Of a DNA stretch of 64,000 nt, positions 17,200 to 25,665 are shown piece by piece. The notes under the pieces are model-generated. The model made no database searches, had not been told where the DNA came from, and saw only the letters and a list, made by a program, of their open reading frames with translations. How positions within the stretch are numbered: position 1 is the first letter of the stretch; each line of letters opens with the position of its first letter. Source of the stretch: G963665925 sp963676345 (GTDB taxonomy: Bacteria > Bacillota > Clostridia > Peptostreptococcales > Acidaminobacteraceae); assembly GCA_963676345.2 (NCBI GenBank), contig CAXXTS010000002.1:124001-188000 (forward strand). The letters run 5' to 3'. The position numbers and the translations under genes were made by a program.

Positions 17200-17466
17200 A
17201 GCGCTGATTGAGAAGAGTAACCATATGGCGTAATCACAGAGAGCTAACAAAAGGTGGGATGTTAGCATTATAAAATATGGTGAATGGCCTCATGAGTTGG
17301 ACCTGAAATTTGAGTATGGAACACGGTTTTCTCCCGTTATCGAGATAGAATATAAAACTTTGACAGTTTGTATTTGAAGAAGATACAGAGGTAACTCTGT
17401 GAATTTGAGGTGGCAACGCGACTGTATCGCCCTCTATGCACAATGCATAGAGGGCGTTTTTTATTT
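17200..17466 (+). ncRNA. T-box riboswitch, specifier TGG (tryptophan)
   Basis: The leader shows the T-box landmarks in order. The AAGAGTA side of the specifier loop is at about 17211-17219, stem ACCATAT/ATATGGT closes above it, and the gctaac/gttagc distal arm follows. The opposite side of the loop reads GAA followed by TGG at 17285-17287, which is the tryptophan codon. The T-box sequence GAGGTGGCAACGCG is at 17407-17420. Uncharged tRNA-Trp should pair with these and prevent the terminator that follows, switching on the transporter genes when tryptophan runs short. Confidence 0.9.
17428..17466 (+). terminator. Regulated terminator of the T-box leader
   Basis: The hairpin CGCCCTCTATGCA / TGCATAGAGGGCG is followed by TTTTTTATTTTT. 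Its 5' arm overlaps the antiterminator region, as expected for a T-box. Confidence 0.9.
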
Positions 17467-17566
17467 TTGTAAAGTGCTACACAGTTATCATGACGATGAT
17501 GGCTCTCAATTCATATCTTTAAAAAGACTCATGACAAAAAGTAGACACCACTAAGGAGATAAGAAA

Positions 17567-18541
17567 ATGAAAAAGATTATGAAAGTACTCATCATTACAA
17601 TGCTGCTGGCAATCTTAGCAGGCTGTAGCACCCCAGAAAAACAGAACCAAGCAGCGGTTGATACGGCTTCAGAAACTACCGAAACAAAGGTTTATAAAAT
17701 CGGAATTTCTCAGCTTGTTGAACACCCGTCACTTGATGCTATTCGCTCAGGGGTTCTAGACGCCATTAAAGACGGTGGATATATTGAAGGTGAAAATATT
17801 GAAATAGAATACTTGAACAGTCAAGGCAGTATGGAAAATACGAATACCATAGCCAATGAATTTTCATCAGGAGAATACGATTTAGTTGTTGGTATTACTA
17901 CACCTTCTAGTCAGGCACTTTTTAACAAAGTCAAAAATGCACCAATCGTTTATACAGCCGTCACAGACCCTGCATCCGCAGGTCTTCAAGGCGAAAATAT
18001 CACAGGTGTTAGTGATATGACACCCGTCAAAAAACAGCTTGAGCTTATGATGGAGCTCCTTCCTGAGACAAAAAAGATTGGAATGATTTTCAACTCAGGA
18101 GAACTGAACTCAGAAATTCAGGTGAATCTAGCAAGAGTTGCCAGCGAAGAGCTCGGCTTAGAGATAGAAGTCAAAGGCATCACCAATTCCAACGAAGTTG
18201 CTTTGGCACTAGATGCAATCTTAGATGATATTGACGTACTCTATGTACAAAAAGACAACACCGTTGCTTCTGCTTTTCCAGTCGTAGTAAAAAAAGCTGA
18301 TGCAAAAGATATCCCGATTATAGGAGCCGTTAAAGATTACGTTGACCAAGGCGCTTTGGCAACTGATGGTCCAAGTGAATACGGTACTGGCTACCAGTCA
18401 GGTGAAATGGTTGTACAAATACTAAACGGAACATCTGTAAGCGAAATAGAGCCTCAGGTTGTAACAAAAACAACAAGAGATTATAACACGGAAACAGCAG
18501 ATCGCTATGGCATTAAACTACCCACTGATGATACTGAGTAA
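17567..18541 (+). CDS. trpX: Tryptophan-type ABC transporter substrate-binding lipoprotein (TrpX-like)
   Basis: This is a 324-residue lipoprotein of the ABC_sub_bind family. The signal peptide ends in the lipobox AILAGC (Cys at about 22). The mature part starts YKIGISQLVEHPSLDAIRSG and contains YDLVVGITTPSSQALFN and IVYTAVTDPASAGL, which are characteristic of the TrpX/YtrF-like group. The Trp T-box upstream is the main reason to name tryptophan as substrate; TrpXYZ systems in other Firmicutes are likewise under Trp T-box control. It is the first gene of an operon with the permease (41 nt later) and the ATPase. Its start follows AAGGAGATAAGAA. Confidence 0.85.
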   Translation: MKKIMKVLIITMLLAILAGCSTPEKQNQAAVDTASETTETKVYKIGISQLVEHPSLDAIRSGVLDAIKDGGYIEGENIEIEYLNSQGSMENTNTIANEFSSGEYDLVVGITTPSSQALFNKVKNAPIVYTAVTDPASAGLQGENITGVSDMTPVKKQLELMMELLPETKKIGMIFNSGELNSEIQVNLARVASEELGLEIEVKGITNSNEVALALDAILDDIDVLYVQKDNTVASAFPVVVKKADAKDIPIIGAVKDYVDQGALATDGPSEYGTGYQSGEMVVQILNGTSVSEIEPQVVTKTTRDYNTETADRYGIKLPTDDTE

Positions 18542-18581
18542 AGGCTGAAATTGCAAAGTACTCAAGTAAAAGGAGTCTCTT

Positions 18582-19460
18582 ATGTTAGCAACAATGATTG
18601 AAGGATTAATTTTTTCCATAATGGTTTTAGGCGTTTATATCTCCTACAAAATTTTGGATTTTCCCGATTTGACAGTGGACGGCAGTTTTGTATTGGGTGC
18701 TGCCATATTCACCCGTTGTCTTATGAGTGGTATGCCCATTGGCGTCGGTATGGGATTAGCCATTGTCGGTGGATGTATAGCTGGATACATCACCGCTTTC
18801 ATTCATACACGATTTAACATTACAAATCTCCTCTCAGGCATACTTGTCATGATTGGACTCTACAGTGTTAACTTAAGAATACTAGGACGGGCGAATGTGA
18901 ATCTTTTTACAGTAGACCACCTCTTTTCTAGCGGTAATCTCCTTTTGAAAGCCCTCTGTATTGTAATAGCTGTCAAGTTGATCTTAGATATTTTCTTCAA
19001 GACACAAATCGGCTATCTGATCCGTCTAGTTGGTGATAACCCCAGTCTCATTGAAAACTTCGGGCTGAATCCAACGCGATATAAGAGACTTGGACTTGTC
19101 ATTTCCAATGGTCTTGTGGCTATGGCTGGTGCCCTCTTGTCCCAGTATCAAGGCTATGCAGATATTAACATGGGAACCGGTATGCTTATTATGGGACTTG
19201 CCGCTATCATCTTAGGAGAAGCCCTATGCAGTAAAACACTGCCAGTTATGCTCTCAACGGCTGCCATTATTGGAAGTATTGTTTACAGATACGCCTTAGC
19301 CTTCACGCTAAAACTCGGATTTGCACCAAGTGATTTAAAGCTTATAACATCTGTTATTCTGCTCAGTATACTCATAGCCAACAGTGGCAATCGTAAGAAA
19401 TCGTCTAAAAATCAGGGGTCAATAAAGGAAAAGCAGGTGATTGCACGTGCTCATGTTTAA
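18582..19460 (+). CDS. trpY: Tryptophan-type ABC transporter permease (TrpY-like)
   Basis: This is a 292-residue permease of the BPD_transp_2 (LivH-like) family with about eight or nine membrane segments. It has the typical N-terminus MLATMIEGLIFSIMVLGVYI and the motif DFPDLTVDGSFVLGAA, found in permeases that pair with ABC_sub_bind lipoproteins. The conserved cytoplasmic loop GDNPSLIENFGLNPTRYK is present. AAAGGAGTC precedes the ATG. Its 3' end overlaps the ATPase gene by 8 nt. Confidence 0.85.
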   Translation: MLATMIEGLIFSIMVLGVYISYKILDFPDLTVDGSFVLGAAIFTRCLMSGMPIGVGMGLAIVGGCIAGYITAFIHTRFNITNLLSGILVMIGLYSVNLRILGRANVNLFTVDHLFSSGNLLLKALCIVIAVKLILDIFFKTQIGYLIRLVGDNPSLIENFGLNPTRYKRLGLVISNGLVAMAGALLSQYQGYADINMGTGMLIMGLAAIILGEALCSKTLPVMLSTAAIIGSIVYRYALAFTLKLGFAPSDLKLITSVILLSILIANSGNRKKSSKNQGSIKEKQVIARAHV

Positions 19461-20184
19461 AAATATAGTTAAGCGTTTTGAAACACTAGATGGCGTCAAA
19501 GTTTTGTTTGATCAGTTCAACTTGTCTATTGATTCAAATGATTTCGTTTCAATTATCGGAACCAATGGTGCTGGTAAATCCACACTTGTAAAGCTTCTGA
19601 TAGGTGATCTTTCACTCGATGAAGGTGAAATATATTTACGTGGTACTGCCATAGGCGATCTACCTGCTTATGAAAGAAAAATGAAAATAGCCAAGGTGTA
19701 TCAAGACCCCAAAAAGGGAACAGCAGGTAACATGACCATTCTGGAAAACATGGCATTGGCTGATGGAAAAGGGAAACCTTACGGATTAAAGATGAGTGTA
19801 AATAAGAAACGCATTCCTTACTACAAAGAAGAGCTTAAAACGCTAAATCTTGGTTTAGAGAATCAACTTCATACAAATGTATCCGAACTATCAGGCGGAC
19901 AAAGACAAGCACTTGCCCTTGTTATGGCTACAATGAAAAAACCTGAAATACTGGTGCTCGATGAACATACATCTGCCCTTGATCCTAAAACGGCTCAAGT
20001 TGTGATGGATAAAACAAAAGAACTTGTTAACCGCCATCAAATACCTGCACTTATGATTACCCACAATATGGACTTGGCTTTACACTACGGCAATCGTCTA
20101 ATCAAACTGGATCAGGGTCAGATTGTCCTCGACAAACGACTGGATGCAACACCTACTATTGACAAGGCTGATCTCTTTTCTTAG
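19453..20184 (+). CDS. trpZ: Tryptophan-type ABC transporter ATP-binding protein (TrpZ-like)
   Basis: This is a 243-residue ABC ATPase. Walker A is GTNGAGKST, the signature is LSGGQRQAL, and Walker B reads LVLDEHTSALDP. The His in DEHT (in place of the usual DEPT) is characteristic of the ATPases that partner these permeases. The switch His is in MITHNMDLAL. I start it at ATG 19453 inside the permease gene rather than the upstream TTG at 19441, because AGCAGGTG stands at a suitable distance. A terminator follows 40 nt after the stop, closing the three-gene transporter operon. Confidence 0.87.
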   Translation: MFKNIVKRFETLDGVKVLFDQFNLSIDSNDFVSIIGTNGAGKSTLVKLLIGDLSLDEGEIYLRGTAIGDLPAYERKMKIAKVYQDPKKGTAGNMTILENMALADGKGKPYGLKMSVNKKRIPYYKEELKTLNLGLENQLHTNVSELSGGQRQALALVMATMKKPEILVLDEHTSALDPKTAQVVMDKTKELVNRHQIPALMITHNMDLALHYGNRLIKLDQGQIVLDKRLDATPTIDKADLFS

Positions 20185-20223
20185 AGATACCGATGTCATA
20201 CATGTCTTATTTTTAAGCAATAT

Positions 20224-20285
20224 AAACCGCCCTACATAACCTGTAAGGCGGTTTTCTTATTCGCGTTCGATTCCTTTTCTAAGCA
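20224..20285. repeat. Dispersed 62-bp repeat, copy 1
   Basis: These 62 bp match 25243-25304 at 60 positions by eye, and the last 45 bp (20241-20285) are identical. The shared block includes a terminator hairpin plus a tail with cgcgttcgattcc. After 20285 the two copies diverge: here into a transposase scrap, there into the tmRNA-end repeats. Confidence 0.9.
20225..20258 (+). terminator. Terminator of the tryptophan transporter operon
   Basis: AACCGCC (20225-20231) pairs with GGCGGTT (20247-20253), followed by TTCTTATT. The same hairpin recurs at 25244-25272 after the GAF/PucR gene, as part of a longer repeat. Confidence 0.8.
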
Positions 20286-20365
20286 CTAAAAATAAGGACA
20301 TGAGTCCGTGCCGTTTGGTAAAATTAAGTCACCACAACAAATCCCTACCAAGGAGGCACAAACCC

Positions 20366-20446
20366 ATGTCCGATAACATTATACAGCTAAATGAACAGGT
20401 AATCAAAAACAAGATTAAGGATCCAGTCATTATGAACGAAATCTGA
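20366..20446 (+). pseudogene. N-terminal scrap of an IS256-type transposase
   Basis: A 26-codon frame begins MSDNIIQLNEQVIKNKIKD behind a good AAGGAGGCAC. This resembles the N-terminus of IS256/mutator-family transposases, then stops at TGA. No catalytic DDE part, no body and no clear inverted repeats remain. It is best read as a deleted element or a short internally deleted derivative of one, of roughly 170 bp (about 20287-20455), between two terminators. Confidence 0.5.
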
Positions 20447-20476
20447 CAACCACTTCGGAAGTTCTGGCCTTTGAAA

Positions 20477-20512
20477 AACCACCTTACATTAGTGTACGGT
20501 GGTTTTCTTCCT
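20477..20512. terminator. Hairpin terminator beside the transposase scrap
   Basis: AACCACC (20477-20483) pairs with GGTGGTT (20498-20504), extended by an inner TTACA/TGTAC pairing, with T-rich flanks on both sides. It lies 36 nt beyond the stop of the minus-strand transporter gene and probably ends that transcript. Confidence 0.65.
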
Positions 20513-20548
20513 TCTATATGAAAATGTATATTATGACTGCGTTAATAC

Positions 20549-21973
20549 TTAAAATGGACCATAATCGATTAGTACTGCTGTATATAGTAGTACTGACGCC
20601 ACGATACACCATATACCAAAGAGTGGGAGCAGCCACTTGGCCCACTTTTGCCAAGAGATGCCGCACATGGATATTCCAGCTATGAAAAAGCCTGATGTCG
20701 GCGTTAAAATATTACTGAATGCATCTCCAAACTGGTAAGCAAGCACAGCAGTTTGTCTTGACACACCCACTGCATCAGCCAGTGGCGCCATTATTGGAAT
20801 GGATACAGCCGCTTGACCGGATCCAGAAGGTATAATTATATTCATTAGGCTTTGTACAATAAACATACTGATTGCGCTAATGCTTGGCGGCAAACTCCCA
20901 ATAATTTGACCTGCAGAATTTATAACTGTATCCAGTATATTTCCTTGGGTCATAACGACCAGCATCGCCCTTGCAAAACCAACAATCAGCCCTGCATATA
21001 AAAGCCCCTTGGCACCCCATACAAATTCATCTGCAATGTCCGGGATGCTCAGACCACCGGCCAGACCAGATACGATACCGATTATTAGAAAAATCGCTCC
21101 AAGTTCTGTGATGTAAAATCCAAGATTTAAAACACCATAGGCGATGAAGGCTACACCGACTACGAGCAGTCCCAACACCATCTTGTGTTTTTTTGTAAAT
21201 TCTTGTGATTCAGCCGATCCAATATGTAAATTCAAGTTTTTGTCTTCGTGGTACATCGGACTCAATTCAGGATTGTCTTTAATTTTCTTTGCATATCTAT
21301 GGACATATACAATACTCACGAAAGTAAATATCACCAGACAAATCATACGATACTCAATGCCAGAAAACAGAGGCAGTCCTGCAATGCCTTGTGCGACCCC
21401 TACTGTAAATGGATTCAAAACGGCTCCTGCGTATCCAACAGCTGAACCTATTAGTACAATTGCAACGCCTGTAAGGGAATCAAATCCCAATGCGATACTC
21501 AGCATAACAATCATCGGCAAGAAGGCTAGAGCCTCTTCTGCAACTCCCAATACCGCACCACCCAAGGCAAAAACAATCATAATGACGGGGATAAGATTGG
21601 TTTCCTTACCTTGCAATTTACCCACTAAAGCTTTAATACCAGAATCAACTGCGCCAGTCGCTTGTAGAATTCTAAATGCGCCACCTATTATAAATAGAAA
21701 GAATATAATGTAGCCAGCTTCACCCATCCCTTTTGGGATTGCTTTGAAAACATCAAATACGGATACAGGTGATGACTCCACCACGTGATAACTGTCAGCT
21801 ACGACAATCGTTCTCCCTGTCTCTACATCAACGACTCTTTCGAACACACCCGCAGGAACAATGTAGGTTAAAACAGATAAGATTAATATTATTGCACTCA
21901 ACATCACCAATGTATTGGGCGCTTTTACACTTTTCACTTCCACAGTATCCGGCTTAGATACTTCGATACTCAT
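20549..21973 (-). CDS. YfcC-family transporter
   Basis: This is a 474-residue membrane protein of the YfcC family in the ion-transporter superfamily, with about 12 hydrophobic segments. Recognisable parts are TYIVPAGVFER in the first loop, GAFRILQATGAVDSGI, FALGGAVLGVAEEALAFLPM and NIIIPSGSGQAAVSIPIMAPLAD; the last is a typical re-entrant 'P-S-G-S-G-Q' loop. Relatives carry C4-dicarboxylates, arginine/ornithine or peptide-like substrates; the substrate here is unknown. I start at ATG 21971-21973, after GGGGGAGAT. The gene follows an M20 amidohydrolase by 54 nt, so import of an acylated amino acid or dipeptide for hydrolysis (or export of the product) is a reasonable idea. Confidence 0.8.
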   Translation of the reverse strand: MSIEVSKPDTVEVKSVKAPNTLVMLSAIILILSVLTYIVPAGVFERVVDVETGRTIVVADSYHVVESSPVSVFDVFKAIPKGMGEAGYIIFFLFIIGGAFRILQATGAVDSGIKALVGKLQGKETNLIPVIMIVFALGGAVLGVAEEALAFLPMIVMLSIALGFDSLTGVAIVLIGSAVGYAGAVLNPFTVGVAQGIAGLPLFSGIEYRMICLVIFTFVSIVYVHRYAKKIKDNPELSPMYHEDKNLNLHIGSAESQEFTKKHKMVLGLLVVGVAFIAYGVLNLGFYITELGAIFLIIGIVSGLAGGLSIPDIADEFVWGAKGLLYAGLIVGFARAMLVVMTQGNILDTVINSAGQIIGSLPPSISAISMFIVQSLMNIIIPSGSGQAAVSIPIMAPLADAVGVSRQTAVLAYQFGDAFSNILTPTSGFFIAGISMCGISWQKWAKWLLPLFGIWCIVASVLLYTAVLIDYGPF

Positions 21974-22027
21974 AAGATCTCCCCCTTTTTGAAATAGATT
22001 CATATTGAAATAATAAACTTGACGCAC

Positions 22028-23221
22028 TTACACCTCCTTCGATTCTTGAATTAAATAATCATATGCGACTTGCGCCATACCCTGAGCTAATGTTAGAAGA
22101 TTTTTGTCATCCCACTCGAATTTTGGATTATGGTGCTTTACAGGACTCTTCATATCCTTTGAAATGCCTACAAATGCGTAAGCTGAGGGAACCAACTGGC
22201 TAATGAAAGAAAAGTCTTCTCCCCCCATGCTCGGTTCTGCATCAAAGCGCACACACTCTGAGCCAACAACCTTCTTGAAAGCCTCTCCAAAATAATCTGA
22301 TGCAAAATCATTATTGATTAGCGGCGGGAATGTCCGTTCAAAGTCATATGTATAAGATGCCCCATTAAAGGCCGTTAATGATTTTAAAATATTTTCCATC
22401 TCATAAGGTATCCTGTACCGATTTTCCTCTGAAAAACTTCTTACGGTCCCAGTCACCTCAACCGTATCTGGAATCACATTGTGTGCTTTTCCACTGTGAA
22501 TTGAGCCGATACTAATCACCACTGAATCTAGAGGATTGATTGTTCTACTCACGATTGTTTGAAACATTGTTATGGCCTGTGAAGCAATCATAATTGGATC
22601 AATTGACAGATGCGGCATACCGCCATGTCCACCAACCCCTTGAATCTTGAATGAAAATTCATCTGGCGCTGCCATTATTGGCCCTTTCTTTAAATGGACA
22701 GCCCCTTCTGGGGTGCCACCCCACAAATGGCAGGCAAAGGCTATGTCCACTTTGGGATTATCAAGAATACCTTCTTCAATCATCGGCTTTGCACCACCTA
22801 CACTCTCCTCAGCCGGTTGAAAGACCAACTTCACATTCCCATGAAGGTCTTCCTTTAAAGCATTTAAAATCAGTCCCGCTCCAATTAATCCAGCGACATG
22901 TCCATCATGCCCGCAAGCGTGCATAATGTTTGGTACTTGTGATTCATACGGCAAATTTGTTTCTTCCTGAATTTCAAGAGCATCCATATCTGCACGCAGC
23001 AGGACAGTTTTTCCAGGATATTTACCACGTACTATTCCGACGATCCCGGTCTTGGCAATATGTCTTTCATGCTCTATCCCATGCGCCCCTAAAACGCTGG
23101 AAATCAACTCTGCAGTTTTATGTTCTTCAAACCCCAGCTCAGGATTCATATGTATTACTTGTCTGATATCCACGAGCTTGTTATAATACTTTTTTGAAAG
23201 TTCTATTATTTTATCTGTCAT
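22028..23221 (-). CDS. M20-family amidohydrolase
   Basis: This is a 397-residue metalloamidohydrolase of the M20D group (hippurate hydrolase, N-acetyl-diaminopimelate deacetylase, IAA-amino acid hydrolase relatives). Metal-site segments are MHACGHDGHVAGL (about residue 97 on), FQPAEESVGGAKPMIEEG, and a late PSMGGEDFSFI. The dimerisation/lid domain starts near GVGGHGGMPHLSIDPI. The substrate cannot be fixed from sequence; N-acyl or aromatic amides of amino acids are typical. I start it at ATG 23219-23221, behind AGGAGGCG. It is transcribed away from the GAF/PucR regulator and is followed by a YfcC transporter. Confidence 0.88.
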   Translation of the reverse strand: MTDKIIELSKKYYNKLVDIRQVIHMNPELGFEEHKTAELISSVLGAHGIEHERHIAKTGIVGIVRGKYPGKTVLLRADMDALEIQEETNLPYESQVPNIMHACGHDGHVAGLIGAGLILNALKEDLHGNVKLVFQPAEESVGGAKPMIEEGILDNPKVDIAFACHLWGGTPEGAVHLKKGPIMAAPDEFSFKIQGVGGHGGMPHLSIDPIMIASQAITMFQTIVSRTINPLDSVVISIGSIHSGKAHNVIPDTVEVTGTVRSFSEENRYRIPYEMENILKSLTAFNGASYTYDFERTFPPLINNDFASDYFGEAFKKVVGSECVRFDAEPSMGGEDFSFISQLVPSAYAFVGISKDMKSPVKHHNPKFEWDDKNLLTLAQGMAQVAYDYLIQESKEV

Positions 23222-23270
23222 ATTGCGCCTCCTATTAATGAGTATTCTATACAACAAGTTCCTTTCATGG

Positions 23271-23319
23271 TATAGTGTTAGCAATATATATTTATGTTAT
23301 TTAATAGTGTAAACACTAT
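23271..23319. promoter_or_regulatory. Candidate operator between the amidohydrolase and PucR-type regulator genes
   Basis: ATAGTGT-AA-ACACTAT (23304-23319) is a 7-bp inverted repeat, and the half-site TATAGTGTTA recurs at 23271-23280. Both lie between divergent genes. The regulator encoded next door is the obvious candidate to bind. Confidence 0.5.
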
Positions 23320-23338
23320 GTTGACAGGAGCTAATTTT

Positions 23339-25183
23339 ATGCCGATATTATCCAAAGATGCTTTAAAATACAGATCCGTCCTACAAGCTGTAAAATATCT
23401 AAACTCGACGATGCAAGAAGATGATATCTTAAAAATCCTCTTGGAAAAATCTGTAGAAATTCTTCAAAATGCAGATACCGGTCTGATTTTCTTGTATAAT
23501 TCTGATAAAAAATATCTCGAAGTCAAATGTTCATATGGATTTAATGATACGGCATATGAAATCATCATACAGCCTGGTGAATCTATCACAGGACAAGCTT
23601 TTACTAAAAATGAGACCCTAGTGGTGAATGGTGTCAACGAGGTGCGAAACTACATGCATGAAATTACGTTTTATAAGGATCTTGATAGATCTCCAGATGA
23701 GTTCCTAGGCACGCCACTTCAGAGTATTCAAGGTGTTATAGCATGTCCTATCCAAGTTAAAGATGTGTGTATTGGCGTCATCGTAGTCGATAACTTCAGT
23801 AACGAGGGTGCCTTTACATCCAAGGATGTAGACCTTCTTGAAGCCATTTCCCATCAAGCTGCATTGGCAATTTCAAATGCCCAGCTCATGGAGAGTATCG
23901 TTAAGGATAAAAATCAAATTCAAAGTTACAGTCAGATTATTGAAGCAGAAAAGAACCGTTACAAGTACACACTTTCGCTCCACACTCTTTTCATGGATCT
24001 TATGCTAAAGGGTGCCTCAGAAAAAGAGATTGTCTGCGAATCCGCTAAACTCCTCAAATGTCAAATTGTCTATGTCGATCAGTATATGAATATTTGCGCG
24101 GCATCCAGCCGCCACAATCTAGTAAATTTCAATAAAGAATTAGAACATATCATCGAAAAAAACCTAAAGAAACATAGGACTGTCTGTATAACATACGATA
24201 ATCATTTCATTAGATTTGAACCTATTCTGATTGGGAAAATGAATCATGGTTGGATTGTCATCATCAGAAGTAACGACCATTACACAACCGAGGATGGAAT
24301 TGTAATAGATTTAACCTTAACCATTCTATCACTTGTGATTTTAAATCAAATGCAGATTGAAACACTGGACCATAAGTACAGAGGGGAGTTTATTGATTTA
24401 CTCATCGCTGGAGATGATGAGAAGTCAATTGAGAAATACGCCTTTCAGTACAATCTTGAAGCAGGAAAATCCTATAGACTCTTACTCATTCATTGCTACT
24501 CGAGTTCTCTGGAAGAATCCGATATTCAATTCAACAAACACATTGAACGCAGGATTCGATATAACTGCCAGCTTATACCACAGTTTTTGGATAAATCGGT
24601 TGCTAATTTTATTGCAAGTAAATCTAACTGGATCTACGTCATATTTGAGGACCCAGGACAATCGAAAAAAGACTTGGAATATTTAATGCAATTGATTACC
24701 GACCAAAATGACAAGGGCCCGCACTATGACACAGATCTAATAATCACGCGTGCTTTAATGAGTAATCTGTTCAATGACATGAAACATTTTCATAAGGTTC
24801 ACGATACATTGAAACGCACTTCAAGACAGCTGTTTAGAGCCAACCCCTCTGTGCCTTACTCATTTTATGAAGACAACATGATTAATCAGCTGCTGCTGAA
24901 TAACAGTGAAGACCAATTACTGGTCTATATGGCTGATATCCTAGGACCACTTGTTGATAATACTTCACGAAACAATACCTTGTTGGAAACGCTTAAAATA
25001 TACATACAAAGCAATGATAACTGGACTTATACGAAAGACAAACTTTTCATTCACGGCAATACACTGACACAGAGACTGAAGAAGATTTCTGATAGTTTAG
25101 AAATGGATTTAAACAATTATCGGGATCACATGCAAATACAGCTTGCCCTTGAGATTCACGATGTTTTCTTCGAAAAACTTTAG
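23339..25183 (+). CDS. GAF-domain transcriptional regulator with PucR-type helix-turn-helix
   Basis: This is a 614-residue cytoplasmic regulator. A GAF domain (about residues 15-180) with ILQNADTGLIFLYN and GVIACPIQVKDVCIGVIVVDN is followed by a short coiled coil, a middle region like the PucR GGDEF-related segment (about 350-480), and a C-terminal PucR/HTH_30 domain (about 550-610) with LLETLKIYIQSNDNW and LFIHGNTLTQRLKKI. I choose ATG 23339, behind AGGAG; starts at 23294 or 23318 have no ribosome binding site, and the former would overlap the palindrome. It is divergent from the amidohydrolase-YfcC pair, which it probably controls in response to a small molecule bound by the GAF domain. Confidence 0.8.
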   Translation: MPILSKDALKYRSVLQAVKYLNSTMQEDDILKILLEKSVEILQNADTGLIFLYNSDKKYLEVKCSYGFNDTAYEIIIQPGESITGQAFTKNETLVVNGVNEVRNYMHEITFYKDLDRSPDEFLGTPLQSIQGVIACPIQVKDVCIGVIVVDNFSNEGAFTSKDVDLLEAISHQAALAISNAQLMESIVKDKNQIQSYSQIIEAEKNRYKYTLSLHTLFMDLMLKGASEKEIVCESAKLLKCQIVYVDQYMNICAASSRHNLVNFNKELEHIIEKNLKKHRTVCITYDNHFIRFEPILIGKMNHGWIVIIRSNDHYTTEDGIVIDLTLTILSLVILNQMQIETLDHKYRGEFIDLLIAGDDEKSIEKYAFQYNLEAGKSYRLLLIHCYSSSLEESDIQFNKHIERRIRYNCQLIPQFLDKSVANFIASKSNWIYVIFEDPGQSKKDLEYLMQLITDQNDKGPHYDTDLIITRALMSNLFNDMKHFHKVHDTLKRTSRQLFRANPSVPYSFYEDNMINQLLLNNSEDQLLVYMADILGPLVDNTSRNNTLLETLKIYIQSNDNWTYTKDKLFIHGNTLTQRLKKISDSLEMDLNNYRDHMQIQLALEIHDVFFEKL

Positions 25184-25242
25184 AACTCTATCAAATCTTT
25201 CACCCCAAAAGTCAATTCTACACAGATTTTATAGCATAAAAA

Positions 25243-25304
25243 AAACCGCCCTACACAATCTGTAAGGCGGTTTTCTTATTCGCGTTCGATTCCTTTTCTA
25301 AGCA
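25243..25304. repeat. Dispersed 62-bp repeat, copy 2 (includes terminator)
   Basis: This matches 20224-20285 at 60 of 62 positions. The first half (AACCGCC...GGCGGTT then TTCTTATT) is the likely terminator of the GAF/PucR gene, 60 nt after its stop. The second half runs straight into the first tmRNA-end repeat unit. Confidence 0.9.
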
Positions 25305-25665
25305 ATAAAAAAAAACCATCCTATCGGATGATCTTTTTTTATTGGTGGAGGTGGTGGGAATCCCACCGCTCGCTTCACTCGCTTTCAGGCCTAGCACTTT
25401 CACTTTATCCTCGCTACTCGCTCGGCGTTCTTTCGCGTTCGATTCCTTTTCTAAGCAATAAAAAAAACCATCCTACCGGATGATCTTTTTTTATTGGTGG
25501 AGGTGGTGGGAATCCCACCGCTCACCTCACTCGCTTTCAGGCCTAGCGCTTTCACTTTATCCTCGCTACTCGCTCGGCGTTCTTTCGCGTTCGATTCCTT
25601 TTCTAAGCAATAAAAAAAACCATCCTACCGGATGATTTTTTTTATTGGTGGAGGTGGTGGGAATC
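25281..25665. repeat. Tandem 152/153-bp repeats carrying copies of the tmRNA 3' end
   Basis: Units begin at 25281, 25434 and 25586 with the same cgcgttcgattcc. Each holds a small hairpin (ccatcctaccggatg type) between A- and T-runs and then the 22-bp block attggtggaggtggtgggaa+tc. The block is at 25341-25362, 25493-25514 and 25644-25665. The third block is the genuine acceptor/T-arm end of ssrA; the first two continue differently (ccaccgctc...). The two degenerate copies differ from each other at only a few positions. Confidence 0.9.
25612..25643 (-). terminator. Terminator of ssrA
   Basis: CATCC (25621-25625) pairs with GGATG (25630-25634). On the minus strand it is preceded by an A-run and followed by eight T. 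It begins directly downstream of the tmRNA CCA end. Confidence 0.8.

Noticed and set aside
25434..25450. tRNA gene suggested by cgcgttcgattcc in the tmRNA-end repeats
   Set aside because: It looks like a T-loop but no acceptor, D or anticodon arms surround it.
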